The position numbers and the translations under genes are program-made. Shown here one piece after another: positions 1-9,054 of a DNA stretch of 64,000 nucleotides (positions are counted from its first letter, which is position 1; each line of letters opens with the position of its first letter). Source of the DNA: Phycisphaeraceae bacterium (GTDB lineage Bacteria; Planctomycetota; Phycisphaerae; Phycisphaerales; UBA1924); contig JAHBXH010000001.1 in NCBI GenBank assembly GCA_019636555.1, positions 806,001 through 870,000 on the forward strand, written 5' to 3'. Below the pieces are notes generated by a model, which saw only the letters and a program-made list of their open reading frames with translations, ran no database searches and had not been told where the DNA came from.

Positions 1-477
1 GTGAGCGGGCTTGTCGATGCCGCGGCATCGACGCTCGAGTTCTACTCGGTCGAGAACAACATATCCGCCAAGGCGGAATGGGCGTTCGCGAAGTTCGATC
101 TGCCGACCGCCGCGATGTTCAAGGCGGGCAACAAGCACGAAGAAGGGCCGGTGTGGTGGAAGACATCGTTTCAGGCTCCGCACACTTCGGTGCCGATGTT
201 CATCGAACTCGATGGATTGACCAAAGGGCAGATTTACCTGAACGGCCGTCACGTCGGGCGCTATTTCGTCGCAACGAAGGCCGGCAAGGAAGTGCCGACG
301 CAAACCCGATACTGGCTTCCCGCGTGCTGGCTCAAGAAGGACAACGACCCGAAGCACCCGGCGATGAACGAGATCATGATCTTCGACGAGCACGGCGCGA
401 AGCCGACGAAGCTCAAGGTGGTATTCGACGACACCGTCATGCCGATCACGACAGGGGTCAGCCAGGAGCCCGCGTGA
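1..477 (+). CDS. Beta-galactosidase-like protein, C-terminal part (5' end outside window)
   Basis: The window opens inside this reading frame, so only the last 158 residues are visible. They resemble the galactose-binding jelly-roll domain that ends GH35-type beta-galactosidases: a tryptophan-rich strand (EGPVWWKTSF, about residues 48-57), then LDGLTKGQIYLNGRHVGRYF (about 70-89), the typical signature in which a Gly-Gln turn and an NGxxxGRY motif close the sheet. In complete family members this domain follows a catalytic TIM barrel, which is not visible here. The stop codon TGA overlaps the GTG of the next gene by two bases, so the two are probably co-transcribed. The family assignment rests on this one motif block; another jelly-roll glycosidase is possible. 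Confidence 0.6.
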   Translation: MSGLVDAAASTLEFYSVENNISAKAEWAFAKFDLPTAAMFKAGNKHEEGPVWWKTSFQAPHTSVPMFIELDGLTKGQIYLNGRHVGRYFVATKAGKEVPTQTRYWLPACWLKKDNDPKHPAMNEIMIFDEHGAKPTKLKVVFDDTVMPITTGVSQEPA

Positions 478-1040
478 AGCGCGGGGTGCCGAAGCGGGAA
501 GCCGGCGAACTCTGGCGCAATGCGGCCTCGTTTGCGGCGCGCAAGCACGCAAATCAGTTGCGTCGCGACGGGCGCACACCTTACTTTGCGCACGTCGTCC
601 GGGTCGCGATGACGGTTGCGGAAGTCTTCGGTTGCCACGACGAGGAGGCGCTCGCGGCGGCGCTCTTGCACGATGTCATCGAGGACACGACGACCGACTA
701 CGAGGACATCCTCGAGCGCTTCGGAAAAAAGGTCGCGGATATAGTGGCGGCGCTCACCAAGAACATGATGCTCCCTGAAGCGGCGCGGGAAAGGGAATAC
801 GACGCGCGGATCGCCAAGGCCGACTGGCGCGTGCGCCTTGTCAAGCTCGCGGATACCTACGACAATCTGCTCGATAGTGTCAACGACCCGCGCGGTGACA
901 GGGATATCTCAAAGCGGATTGACGCGTGCCGGCGCGCAATCGCCCTCGCGCAGCCCGATGCGAAGGTGCGGCCGATTTGCCGCAATGCGATCGCGAAGAC
1001 GAAAGAACTCCTCCGGAGCCATTCGCGTCGGAAAAAGTGA
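474..1040 (+). CDS. HD-domain (p)ppGpp hydrolase-like protein (SpoT/MESH1 type)
   Basis: A 188-residue protein starting at GTG 474, which overlaps the preceding stop (GTGA). It carries the metal-dependent phosphohydrolase motifs of the SpoT hydrolase domain: H in YFAHVVRVA (about residue 38), the HD pair in LLHDVIEDT (about 64-72) followed by the ED acid pair, and KLADTYDNL (about 124-132), equivalent to the KLADRxxN motif. No synthetase, TGS or ACT domain follows, so this is a stand-alone small alarmone hydrolase by architecture. The natural substrate is probably (p)ppGpp or a related nucleotide, but single-domain HD proteins of this type can act on other substrates. The C-terminus is lysine/arginine rich. 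Confidence 0.75.
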   Translation: MKRGVPKREAGELWRNAASFAARKHANQLRRDGRTPYFAHVVRVAMTVAEVFGCHDEEALAAALLHDVIEDTTTDYEDILERFGKKVADIVAALTKNMMLPEAAREREYDARIAKADWRVRLVKLADTYDNLLDSVNDPRGDRDISKRIDACRRAIALAQPDAKVRPICRNAIAKTKELLRSHSRRKK

Positions 1041-1056
1041 GCGTGCCGGTGGGTTC

Positions 1057-2235
1057 TCAGCGATCGCGAAGGATCTGACGGATCTGATCCATCTGGGCCT
1101 GGACGATCGCAAGATCCGCTTCCAATTCGTCCGTGGTCTGCTTCATGATCTGACGCTGCTCACGCGGAAGATTGGGATCGTTCGCCAGTCTGTTCGCGGT
1201 ATCGATCCTGCCCCGGATAAGGGTGCGTTCTTCCAGCAGGCGCTGCTGGCGCTTCAGGAGCGCGTTGCGATTCTCGCCGCCAACGGCGTTGACGAACTGC
1301 TGCGGACGCATGGAGATCATGCTCGACTGCGGCGTACCCGAAGAAACTTTTTCGCGAGGATTGCCCGAGGCGACGAGATCGGCTGTGGGCGTTCCTTCAC
1401 GCTGAACCGCGATGCGGGATCCATCCGGAAGCACGCGCTGCACCTGAAAATCGGGGCGCTGCATCGACGCGCGGCGGATTTCCGCTTCGGGATCGACTGG
1501 CTCGGCGCTCAATCGGTCCGCTTCAACCCAGGCCTGCGCCGGAATCGCACCGAGCGCCAGCGGAGCGGGCTGAACGGAAGCGCTGCGCCCGAGCCGCAAC
1601 TTCCACGCCGCCTCCATCAGTTCCGGACTTGGGATCTGCGCTCCGCGAAGGTCGCGACGAGAACCAAGGCAGACGCTCACACGCATCGGACGACCTTCGC
1701 GCTCGATCTCGATCTGCACGATCTGGCCTTTGTCGCGGGAGATCGTTTCGAGCTGACACTGCAGATTGGTCCGGATCCGGCAACTATCGATCGATCGGAG
1801 CAGATCGCCGCCCTTGAGCACGTTCGCCGAATCAAAGCCATCGACTGTCGCATCGATCGGGATTCCTTCTTCGTATTGCTCTTCGGCGCCGGCGACACCG
1901 ATCTGGCGGACGATTCCGAATTGCACTCCGAGCGCGCCGCGCGGCGTCGCGAAGAAAATCTCGCGGGCGATGCCGATCAGGCGTTCGCGCTGTTCCGGAG
2001 TTGCATCCGCGTTGACGAGCGCGAGCACGCGATCCGGCGAAGCGCCGGCCCAGGCCCGGAGTGTTTCCGCCGCCTTCTCGCGCGTTTCGATCGAATCGTT
2101 CTCGAGGTCGCGTACTGCGGAATCGACGAGTGGTCCAGAAGCCCGCGCAGTCGGCGCGGAGCCCGCCGCTAGAGCGAGAGCGATCGCGACCGATCGGATG
2201 ATTGCAAAGCCGGGTTGGCGGATTCGAATACCCAT
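1057..2235 (-). CDS. Secreted PDZ-like domain protein with coiled-coil C-terminus
   Basis: A 392-residue protein. I place the start at ATG 2235, because the N-terminus is then a clean signal peptide (RxRQ start, hydrophobic IIRSVAIALALAAG, cut near TARA) and AAGGGG lies about 10 bases upstream; an in-frame start at 2280 would add 15 residues. After a helical segment that may be HEAT-like (about 35-90) comes a PDZ-like fold (about 95-190) with GALGVQFG, a KGGDLLRSID carboxylate-binding-style segment and a final strand VSVCLG. The last 60 residues are strongly helical and Gln/Arg/Glu rich, predicted coiled coil. No protease domain is attached, so it is a scaffold or sensor rather than a DegP-type enzyme. 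It ends 16 bp from the convergent HD gene. Function unknown. Confidence 0.6.
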   Translation of the reverse strand: MGIRIRQPGFAIIRSVAIALALAAGSAPTARASGPLVDSAVRDLENDSIETREKAAETLRAWAGASPDRVLALVNADATPEQRERLIGIAREIFFATPRGALGVQFGIVRQIGVAGAEEQYEEGIPIDATVDGFDSANVLKGGDLLRSIDSCRIRTNLQCQLETISRDKGQIVQIEIEREGRPMRVSVCLGSRRDLRGAQIPSPELMEAAWKLRLGRSASVQPAPLALGAIPAQAWVEADRLSAEPVDPEAEIRRASMQRPDFQVQRVLPDGSRIAVQREGTPTADLVASGNPREKVSSGTPQSSMISMRPQQFVNAVGGENRNALLKRQQRLLEERTLIRGRIDTANRLANDPNLPREQRQIMKQTTDELEADLAIVQAQMDQIRQILRDR

Positions 2236-2362
2236 AAGGGTGGCGCCCCTTCTGATTATAACCAACCGTTGCCTGCGCATGTTGTTGTACTGTGCCGAAG
2301 CCGCGCGGTTCCTGCGGTGAGCGGATACTTACCGGCAATTCATTCCTTGTCCCGAAACCGCC

Positions 2363-3241
2363 TTATTCGACGTTCTGGGCCTGTTCTTTGATGCGATCGA
2401 TCGCGCCCTTGATCTCGACGGCGTGTCGCGAGATCACGGCGTCGGGCGATTTGCTGGCGATGGTGTTCGCTTCGCGGAGCATTTCCTGTGCGAGAAAATC
2501 GAGCGTGCGTCCGAGCGGGCGGGGTTCGTTGCTCGCGATCAACTCTTCGAACTGCTCGAGGTGGGCCCGCAGCCGGTTGATCTCTTCGGCGATGTCGGTG
2601 CGCTCGGCGTACGCCGCGATCTCGCGCACCAGATCAACAGAATCGATCTTGACCCCGACATCCTTGAGAAGCGTGTCGATCCGGGTGCGGAGGCGCTTTT
2701 CGTAATCGGCGATGACTTCCGGCGCGCGATCGGCGACAAGTTTGAGCCGCTCGGCGATGAACGCGTGGTGGGTGCGCAGGTCGGCGACGAGCGATTTCCC
2801 CTCGCGCTCGCGCATCGACTGGAGTTGCTTGATCGCCTTGTCGAGCAGATCGAGCATGGCGGCCTTTGTCGCTTCGAACCGTCCCTCCGCATCCGCCGGC
2901 GGTTGGAGCACGCCCGGGAGAGAGAGGAGGGCGCCGAGATCAACGGACGGAGCGCCGTCGAGCCGCTTGAGTTGCTCGATATAGCGGTTCAGCGCTTTGG
3001 TGTTGATCTCGTGGGCCGCGGCCTCGGTCTGATCCGAAATCGAGGCATTGACCGTCACCGTGCCGCGACTGATGCGCTCGCGCAATCGTGTCTCGAGTTC
3101 TGCCTCGAGACTCTGGAGTTCCTCCGGCAGCCGAAGGACCGTCTTGAGGTACTTGTTGTTGAGCGAGCGGATCTCGAGAACGTAATGAGCGCCATCCACA
3201 TGTGCGGATGCCTCGCCGTAACCGGTCATGCTCCGAATCAA
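2363..3241 (-). CDS. yicC: YicC family endoribonuclease
   Basis: The 292-residue product opens with the family hallmark MIRSMTGYGEA and continues with LEIRSLNNKYL, both diagnostic of YicC-like proteins. The C-terminal half holds the conserved blocks around VDLVREIAAYAERTDIAEEI (about 204-223) and GRTLDFLAQEMLREANTI (about 246-263). E. coli YicC is an endoribonuclease acting on small RNAs, so an RNA-processing role is expected in the cytoplasm. The first codon is TTG at 3241; an in-frame ATG four codons later is an alternative. The gene follows secG on the same strand with a 37-bp gap, so the two probably share a transcript. Confidence 0.9.
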   Translation of the reverse strand: MIRSMTGYGEASAHVDGAHYVLEIRSLNNKYLKTVLRLPEELQSLEAELETRLRERISRGTVTVNASISDQTEAAAHEINTKALNRYIEQLKRLDGAPSVDLGALLSLPGVLQPPADAEGRFEATKAAMLDLLDKAIKQLQSMREREGKSLVADLRTHHAFIAERLKLVADRAPEVIADYEKRLRTRIDTLLKDVGVKIDSVDLVREIAAYAERTDIAEEINRLRAHLEQFEELIASNEPRPLGRTLDFLAQEMLREANTIASKSPDAVISRHAVEIKGAIDRIKEQAQNVE

Positions 3242-3278
3242 GCCACACCTCCCACAATGATGGACGCTGGCGCCGGCA

Positions 3279-3767
3279 TTAGTTCTTGGGAGCGGGCTCG
3301 GAGGGTTTGGGTTCCGGGGCCGACGGGGAGGAAGCGGGCGCTGCCGCCGGCTCCGTCGCGCTGGGCGCGGCAGTGTTGGTCTCGGCCGGAGGCGTTACCG
3401 GGGGAGTTTGGCTCTCTGGTTGCGATGCTCCATCCGCGGGCTTCTCTTCTGGAGCGCTCGTCGACGTCGCGGCGGTGGTTTGCCGGACGGCAGCGGGCGT
3501 CGTCGCGTAATTGAGAATGATTCCAAAGAGCAGGAATGCCGCAAACACCGAGATTGTGAACCAGGTGAGCGCGTCACCTGTTTTGGTGCCGAATGCTGTC
3601 TGGCCCGAGCCGGCCGAGCCGCCTCCGAACGCCGCGGACAGCCCGCCGCCTTGGGGGCGCTGGATCAGGATGGCCAGCACCATCAGGGTGCTGATTCCGA
3701 TGAACACCACCATGAGCAGCGCGGTCGCCCATGGATTGTTCATAAACCACTCGAAAATGCTGTTCAT
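3279..3767 (-). CDS. secG: Preprotein translocase subunit SecG
   Basis: A 162-residue protein. I chose ATG 3767 because it gives the usual SecG N-terminus directly entering the first transmembrane helix (about residues 12-35, TALLMVVFIGISTLMVLAIL). The conserved cytoplasmic loop QRPQGGGLSAAFGG follows, then a second helix (about 66-85, WFTISVFAAFLLFGIIL). SecG is the small non-essential partner of SecY-SecE and helps the SecA cycle during export. Bacterial SecG is usually 75-110 residues; here about 75 extra residues form a low-complexity Pro/Ala/Thr/Glu tail. It is first in a small operon with yicC. Confidence 0.9.
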   Translation of the reverse strand: MNSIFEWFMNNPWATALLMVVFIGISTLMVLAILIQRPQGGGLSAAFGGGSAGSGQTAFGTKTGDALTWFTISVFAAFLLFGIILNYATTPAAVRQTTAATSTSAPEEKPADGASQPESQTPPVTPPAETNTAAPSATEPAAAPASSPSAPEPKPSEPAPKN

Positions 3768-3896
3768 TGTCGCTCCGAAGTAGGCGGAGATGGTAGGTCG
3801 CGAACGGAACCGGCAGCCGAATTGGTCGCAACGAATCCGGCCCAAAACCGGTACGCTCTAGCCCGCCCGCAAGCGCAACATTCTCGGAGGCAGTCT

Positions 3897-5810
3897 GTGG
3901 CAGAAAACAATTGCGTCGTCGTTCGAATCCCGGCTTTGACGCCTTGTCTGAGGCCAAGTCTCAAATCAATTCTGGTGGCAATTGTCGCGGGGGGGTTGGC
4001 CTCGTGCGCCGGTTCGCAACCCCGCTCGGCGGATACGGCCGCAAGCTCTGGCGTCGTCGCGCTCGATCGCCCGGGACTCGATGTGACGTTTCATCAGCCC
4101 CAAGACTGGAAGAGCGTGATCGACGGACAGGAAGTCGCTGTGCCTTCGATGGAGATGGGCGACGACTCGATGACGATGAGCATTCTGAAAGAGGGTGCGT
4201 TAAATTCGCAGGTGATGAACAACTTGCGCGCGATCGCGGTGGAGCGCGGACCGAGGCTTACGGGCTCCGAGAATCTGCGAAGAGCACAGGACTGGGCGAG
4301 CAAGAGTTTCCGCGATTGGGGATTGACGAACGTTCACCTGGAGCAGTGGGGAACAGTCGGCGTCGGCTTTGATCGCGGGCCGAGCAGCGGCACGATTTAT
4401 CTCGCGCGTCCGATGCGCCCCGAGACCCGTCCGGGTGTGAACACGCGCGATGCCGCAGACACGCCGGCAAGGGATGCGGCACCGGACGCCCAGAAGGAAG
4501 CGCCAAAGCCCGAACCAAGGATCGAATGGAACAAAGCACGCGAGGTGGAACTTACCGCGCTTTCGTGGAGTGTCGGCACGAACGGGACGGTGCGCGGCCC
4601 GGTCATCCGCGAACCCAAGACCGATGCGGAGTTCGAAGCCGTCAAGGGCGAACTGAAGGGCGCCTGGATTCTGGTGCAGGCGCCGCCGGCGCTCGGCATG
4701 CGCGGCATCCGCTCGATGATGTCGGCGCGCTACGACATGCGCAAAGAAGCTCGGAAGAAAGTCGCGGAAGGCAAGCCCATCTCCGAACTCCCGGTCGCCG
4801 AACGGCTCGCGTTCGAGCCGATCGCGGGGTACATCTCTTCGAGCCGCGATGAGCGCGTGTGGACCGGTGCGGTCCCCGGCTGGCGCGATCTCACGAACGC
4901 CGATCGCGATGGCGCCGACGACGATCAGGTGCACGTGCAGGTCCGGCTGAGCGACTACGACTTTCTGAATTCGCGTCTCGCCGATGGCGAAAAGGTGGAA
5001 GTCGAGTTCAACCTGGAGCACCACTTCAAGTCTGGTCCGGTGCCAGTGCACAACGTGATCGCCGAGATCAAGGGCAGCAAGTTCCCCGACGAATACGTGA
5101 TCATCTCGGCGCACCTCGATAGCTGGGATGGCCCAGGCTCCCAGGGCGCAACGGACAACGGAACCGGGAGCGCCGTGACACTCGAGGCCGCGCGCATCCT
5201 GAAGGCCGTGAACGCCAGGCCGCTGCGAACGATCCGGTTTATCTTGTGGGCGGGTGAGGAGCAGGGTCTGCTCGGCTCCAAGGGTTATATCGAGTCGCAC
5301 AAAGACGAACTCTCCGGCATCAGCGCCGTGTTCGTTGATGATGGAGGAACGGGATATCAGGCGGGCGTGCAGGCGGCAACCGGGCAGGTGGAGATGCTCG
5401 CCGCGGCGAGCGCACCGATGAACAACGTCTTCTTCAGCCGCTTCGACAAGAAATTCCTCAACGTCGACATCAAGAACACGGGCGAGATGATGAAGAGCCA
5501 CGGGGGCTCCGATCACGCGAGTTTCAATCAGGCCGGCGTGCCCGGTTTCTTTTGGGAGGAAGGCGGACGCGCGGATTACGGTTTCGGCTGGCACACACAG
5601 AACGACAAGATCGAACTTGCGATCGAGGAGTATCTGATCCAATCGGCGACGAACTCGGCTGTCGTGGCTTATCGGCTCGGATGCGCGCCGACGCTGTTGC
5701 CGCGGGCGAAGGTGGATACGGCGGGCGAGCGCCCGAACATGCCGAGGCGGCGAGAACAGAGAGAGCAGGAGACACCCCCGCCAGCGCCTGCGAATCCGAG
5801 CAGGAGTTGA
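3897..5810 (+). CDS. M28-family zinc metallopeptidase, lipoprotein
   Basis: A 637-residue secreted peptidase. The start is GTG 3897, supported by GGAGG six bases upstream and by a signal sequence that ends in a lipobox (GGLASC, Cys about 37), so it should be anchored to a membrane by lipid. The C-terminal catalytic domain shows the co-catalytic zinc ligands of clan MH: HLDSWDGP (about 405), the bridging Asp in ATDNGTGS, the catalytic Glu pair in WAGEEQGLLGS (about 454), Asp in VDDGG, and the final His in GGSDHASF (about 540). A PA-like insertion probably occupies residues about 180-370. Family members are aminopeptidases or carboxypeptidases; the exact specificity cannot be read. The gene is the last core gene before the accessory island. 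Confidence 0.88.
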   Translation: MAENNCVVVRIPALTPCLRPSLKSILVAIVAGGLASCAGSQPRSADTAASSGVVALDRPGLDVTFHQPQDWKSVIDGQEVAVPSMEMGDDSMTMSILKEGALNSQVMNNLRAIAVERGPRLTGSENLRRAQDWASKSFRDWGLTNVHLEQWGTVGVGFDRGPSSGTIYLARPMRPETRPGVNTRDAADTPARDAAPDAQKEAPKPEPRIEWNKAREVELTALSWSVGTNGTVRGPVIREPKTDAEFEAVKGELKGAWILVQAPPALGMRGIRSMMSARYDMRKEARKKVAEGKPISELPVAERLAFEPIAGYISSSRDERVWTGAVPGWRDLTNADRDGADDDQVHVQVRLSDYDFLNSRLADGEKVEVEFNLEHHFKSGPVPVHNVIAEIKGSKFPDEYVIISAHLDSWDGPGSQGATDNGTGSAVTLEAARILKAVNARPLRTIRFILWAGEEQGLLGSKGYIESHKDELSGISAVFVDDGGTGYQAGVQAATGQVEMLAAASAPMNNVFFSRFDKKFLNVDIKNTGEMMKSHGGSDHASFNQAGVPGFFWEEGGRADYGFGWHTQNDKIELAIEEYLIQSATNSAVVAYRLGCAPTLLPRAKVDTAGERPNMPRRREQREQETPPPAPANPSRS

Positions 5811-6748
5811 AGGGTGGGGCTCGCGTGTGTCGCTCGCCCCCGCAAGCGAGCGGCTCGCCAGCCGCGCTGAAGCGCGTTCCAATCTGGAAATGGAGGTTAC
5901 TCTCCACCGCTCGAACGATCCTCGCGGCGGAGACCTCGGGGAAACACTGACGGAATTACCTTTCCGCTGCAAGCAAACAGATCTGCGAACACGCCTTAGG
6001 GGAGATGTGTGAGGGGGCTGTGGGTTTGGTTGGCGGGGATCGCCTCCTCCCCTGGGCTGAATTCGCACCGTTTGGTTTTCCAGGGTTTGGTGGTTGGTTC
6101 TGGGGAGCTGATGGCTTTGGATTCTGGTTCCTGGGTCTCAAGTCCTTACAAAGGCCTCTGGGGAGTCAACACTGCCATCTGAAGGTTCCTGGGATCGGCA
6201 AACGGGCGGGTGGGTGGGATAGTTCTGAGCGGCTGGAGCGGCCACCGTGAAACGAGGGCCGCTAAGGCGGGTAAAAACGTGTTTGACAGGTTGCCCGGAG
6301 CCCGAGGGGCGACCGAGCAGCCTGAGCGCGTTCTAGGGCCATTGGCGTTCGCCATTTCGGCCTTCCCACCGCGCGAACAGCCGTGAACAGGAGCGAACAA
6401 GCTTGTTCGCGCTCATCCCGGCACCAATTTAGTGCGAGACGGCCCAGTCTTCGGGTATGCTGCAGCTTGGTGCGGGATTCCAACTCCTCTGGCGGAAACG
6501 CAATCCCCCACCCCAATGCTGCGAGGGGTCGGCAACGGCCCCCGCAGGTTTTGCCTCGCTGGGCTACGGGCCACTCATCCGTGGTTTCCGGCCAAAGCGC
6601 GTTGCCGAGGCCTTCACCCAGCCGTAAGCCTCGCAATCGACGCTGCCGATGGAAGATCGCGACCCAAGTCCAAGCTGAAAAAAAACTCGATGCACGGCAG
6701 TTGCCAAAGCTCCACTTCGCGCTAGTTTCCGAAGCGAAGGAGTTCACA
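5811..6748. other. Intergenic region at the left edge of the island
   Basis: No convincing gene in about 940 bp. A GC-rich stem-loop (5831-5837 with 5846-5852) just after the M28 peptidase could end its transcript, although it has no T-tract. Copy A of the dispersed repeat lies at 5889-6066. The rest, about 6067-6735, contains only short frames with poor codon pattern. A Shine-Dalgarno sequence for the next gene is at 6736-6742. Confidence 0.5.
5889..6066 (+). repeat. 178-bp dispersed repeat, copy A
   Basis: This segment is 176/178 identical by eye to 37115-37292 read on the opposite strand; the differences are at 5947 and 5975. Identity starts abruptly at AATGGAGG and stops at GAATTCGC, and the flanks of the two copies are unrelated. 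Internal structure includes a TGGAG/CTCCA hairpin at the left end and a closing AGGGGAG/CTCCCCT stem (5998-6004 with 6047-6053) around GGCG/CGCC. It does not look protein-coding. It may be a mobile repeat or a duplicated structured RNA. Confidence 0.85.
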
Positions 6749-7180
6749 ATGAACGGGAGCAATGGAACTACGGATCGGCGGCCTGCGACCCCCGGTTATC
6801 TGAAGGGAATTGATAGCCCGAAAGAGGCCCGCGAGTTTCTGCAGGGACTAAGGCTTCGAGTGCAAGTGCTTGCCCAACAGGCGGGAGCAAAGAAGCCGGA
6901 TCGCGAAAGCTGCCACGAGCAACTCCGCCGGCTCAAGGACGACTTGCGAGAGTGGATGCGCCAAATGGACGCGAGGTGCCGCGATGGCACGGACACCGAT
7001 CTGGAACGTCGATTACTCCGTCACGCCATACGCGGATGCCTACTTCAGATCCGTGTACGCGTGAACTCACGTCCGGGGCGATCGTGGAGCAACGACCTTT
7101 ACTCTGCTGAGGTCGATGTGCTTTGGGCGGAACTCCAACTCGATAGGTGGGAGGAGCGCAACGAAAACCCCGCCTCGTGA
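6749..7180 (+). CDS. Hypothetical protein, 143 aa
   Basis: The start is ATG 6749 with a strong GAAGGAG ribosome-binding site six bases upstream. I do not recognise the family. The product is highly charged, with no signal peptide or membrane segment. It is predicted mostly helical: a Lys/Glu/Arg helix at about residues 20-45 and an Arg-rich helix RRLKDDLREWMRQMD at about 60-74, then a C-terminal segment rich in Trp. The stop codon sits inside a GC-rich stem-loop (7167-7190). It lies alone in the island between non-coding stretches, so its context gives no clue to function. Confidence 0.5.
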   Translation: MNGSNGTTDRRPATPGYLKGIDSPKEAREFLQGLRLRVQVLAQQAGAKKPDRESCHEQLRRLKDDLREWMRQMDARCRDGTDTDLERRLLRHAIRGCLLQIRVRVNSRPGRSWSNDLYSAEVDVLWAELQLDRWEERNENPAS

Positions 7181-7190
7181 GAGGTGGGGT
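7167..7190. terminator. Stem-loop at the end of the 143-aa gene
   Basis: A 10-bp stem ACCCCGCCTC / GAGGTGGGGT (one G-T pair) with a GTGA loop overlaps the stop codon. The downstream T-run on the plus strand is weak (CGTCCTTT), while four A residues precede it, so it could also stop minus-strand transcripts. Confidence 0.4.
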
Positions 7191-7255
7191 CGTCCTTTGG
7201 CGGGACGCGGTTGCCTGGCGGAGTCATGGGCTTTGTCCTTTATCGCTGATCGAAG

Positions 7256-7411
7256 ATGCCGTTGATTCGTGCGCCTCCCTCATGGAAAGTTCCTTCGGGT
7301 TGGCTGCCAGATCACTTCCACGGTAGCGACCCCCCAGACGGCAATGCAGATAGTCGGCTCTACCGTGACGCACTGCGTCGGTGCCTGTCGGCCTTGCTGT
7401 TGTCCACTTAA
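7256..7411 (+). CDS. Possible small ORF, 51 aa
   Basis: A short open frame from ATG 7256 to TAA 7411. It is Pro/Trp rich in the first half and ends in a positively charged amphipathic stretch (YRDALRRCLSALL). There is no clear ribosome-binding site and I recognise no family, so it may be chance. The rest of the 7181-7693 gap shows no gene, RNA or repeat that I can support. Confidence 0.2.
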   Translation: MPLIRAPPSWKVPSGWLPDHFHGSDPPDGNADSRLYRDALRRCLSALLLST

Positions 7412-7693
7412 TTCACTGTAACCGCCATACACCGGAGGCTATCAAAACTGCTTTCGCGATGCAATCTCGTTGCAATGGCCGCCAGGTGACACGAGGCAAC
7501 GCGAATCGACAAAGTGGAATTCCCTGCAGGGGCGGTGATTCCTTTCGGTGCATGTACCGAATTGAAACCCATGTCTCCTACTTGTCAGGCGGTGTAAAAG
7601 CCTGTCCTGTTACCGTAATGCTGGAGGCTTCGAGGAAATGCAGCGACCGCATTCTCATCCGGCGGCTGCGATGATTCAAAGTTCCGTCCTGCC

Positions 7694-7879
7694 CTAGACG
7701 GGCTCGCTCTCAACACTTGGCATCCACCCGTTCACCCGTTCCGCCAAGCCGGGCTCGCCAATACCTTCCAGCTTCGTCGCGGCCTTCTCAAAGAGCCCGG
7801 CCAATTCGGACACGAGCTCGGGCTTCACACGCCTGGGATTCTGCCGGTCCGCGATCAGATTGGACAACGCGATCTTCAT
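7694..7879 (-). CDS. Short ParB-like remnant, 61 aa
   Basis: ATG 7879 is preceded by AGGAGT eight bases upstream, so the frame is probably translated. The N-terminal sequence IALSNLIADRQNPRR resembles the beginning of ParB/Spo0J-type nuclease-like domains (a hydrophobic strand, then D.xNPR). The C-terminal sequence GLAERVNGWMP matches the end of the larger frame at 9594-10083 (ELADRVNTWMP). The simplest reading is an internal deletion that joined the two ends of a ParB-like protein of several hundred residues. Function is probably lost. The ParB link rests on short motifs. Confidence 0.4.
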   Translation of the reverse strand: MKIALSNLIADRQNPRRVKPELVSELAGLFEKAATKLEGIGEPGLAERVNGWMPSVESEPV

Positions 7880-8251
7880 TGCCGTAACTCCTGTGACCGC
7901 GACGGTTCCGGGGCGGGATCACCCGATCCCGACATGCTCTCGGAGCCAGCCGCCTTCGTGAGGAGGAGGCGGCGCTCCCGAGAGCTGATGTTCCGGCGCA
8001 TCAACGACGGCGCCGGCGAGCGAGCCGCTTTGCCGAGCGCGGCATGGCGGCAGCTAGCGGGCAAATCAATTTGCCTGCGGCTGTTCCGCCGAATCGCGGG
8101 ACTGGGTCCATAAATGCGGGTATCGAGCATCGCTCACTGCCGCAACATGTCCACCGCCTCTTTACATGATACCAAAAGCAGCCTGAGTGTCGAAGTTGCT
8201 GTTGAGCGTATACTTCGTCTTCGGAGGAGTTCGAGGCTTACGGGGGTCGAA
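7880..8251. other. Intergenic region without a supported gene
   Basis: About 370 GC-rich bases between the ParB-like remnant and the next gene. They include a small GGGATC...GATCCC palindrome near 7915-7930. A minus-strand 84-codon frame crosses it but has poor composition and no ribosome-binding site. Confidence 0.35.
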
Positions 8252-8992
8252 ATGAGCAACGAATTTGAAGGCAAAGTACGAGCCGGGTTCAAGGACGTGG
8301 CTTCTTCCATGCAGCTTCTTCAGTCGCAGACAAGAGCCATTCAAAAGAGTCAAGAGGCATTGGTGCAAGTTGTGGTAGCGCTCGCCAACGGCGCACCCAA
8401 ACAGGAAAAGGCTGGAGGCGTCACAAGAAAATTCCTGGAAATTCTAAATACGTTCGCCGCCGTGGTCATCGCTCTTGTTCTTCTGAGTGTGGTTTTGTGG
8501 GCTATTCCCGAAGCGAATTCGTGGTTGCGACTGATTGCAAAGAGCTCTGGAAAACCCGACGCGCTCGCCGGTGTCGTAATTGACACAGTAACAAAGGGCA
8601 CATCTTTAAGTTCTGATGACAAGAATCAGCCGGTTCGGTTGACGCACGCCTTGATAATAAGAGTGCCCGCAATCACGTCGAGCGAAGCGGACAAGAGTTT
8701 CATCGAGCTGCACAAAATATTGAATGGCGTCGGCGGTTGGAACAGATGGCGAATTGAGCGAAAATCAGACCGACCGGACGACGCCGACAAGGGACTAATA
8801 GCTGAAAAGTATATGTATTTTGTGGCATTGGCAAAGGATCAAGTTGTATCGACGACGCGGCAGCTGATGCCTTTGCTTGAAAATATATTTCCCACGGACC
8901 ACATGTTGATAACGGTATCGTTGTCCGATAGCGAGACGTGGAATAGTATAAATCCAACTGCCGCGATCGGTCAGTCTACGTCTCCGCAATAA
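8252..8992 (+). CDS. Single-pass membrane protein of unknown function, 246 aa
   Basis: I chose ATG 8252; the frame stays open to 8114, but the extra N-terminus looks non-native. The first 60 residues form a helical cytoplasmic segment (EFEGKVRAGFKDVASSMQLL and a Gln-rich helix). One transmembrane helix follows at about 66-88 (FAAVVIALVLLSVVLWAI), then a mixed alpha/beta domain of about 155 residues. The base composition is AT-richer than the chromosome average here, in keeping with foreign origin. No catalytic motif is recognised. It stands alone on its strand. Confidence 0.55.
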   Translation: MSNEFEGKVRAGFKDVASSMQLLQSQTRAIQKSQEALVQVVVALANGAPKQEKAGGVTRKFLEILNTFAAVVIALVLLSVVLWAIPEANSWLRLIAKSSGKPDALAGVVIDTVTKGTSLSSDDKNQPVRLTHALIIRVPAITSSEADKSFIELHKILNGVGGWNRWRIERKSDRPDDADKGLIAEKYMYFVALAKDQVVSTTRQLMPLLENIFPTDHMLITVSLSDSETWNSINPTAAIGQSTSPQ

Positions 8993-9054
8993 GGCATAGC
9001 AATATGGTGATGCAAGCTTGCAAGCGCTACAAACTACGCGCGGGCAACTAATAG

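Noticed and set aside
838..2172. 444-codon plus-strand frame opposite the PDZ-like gene
   Set aside because: The minus-strand frame has a signal peptide and domain structure; this one is Arg/Asp-rich shadow.
5889..6066. Dispersed repeat as 6S RNA, tmRNA, SRP RNA or RNase P RNA
   Set aside because: None of the conserved core sequences of these RNAs could be found in it, and it occurs twice.
4200..6068. 622-codon minus-strand open frame opposite the M28 peptidase
   Set aside because: It is the high-GC antisense shadow of a well-supported gene; Arg/His-rich composition, no ribosome-binding site and no domain.
6234..6241. TGGAGCGG as a second tRNA-Ala attachment site
   Set aside because: Only 8 bp are shared with the tRNA 3' end, which is expected by chance in a window of this size.
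7876..8130. 84-codon minus-strand gene
   Set aside because: No ribosome-binding site, Ser/Arg-rich shadow composition, and overlaps the upstream regions of two genes.
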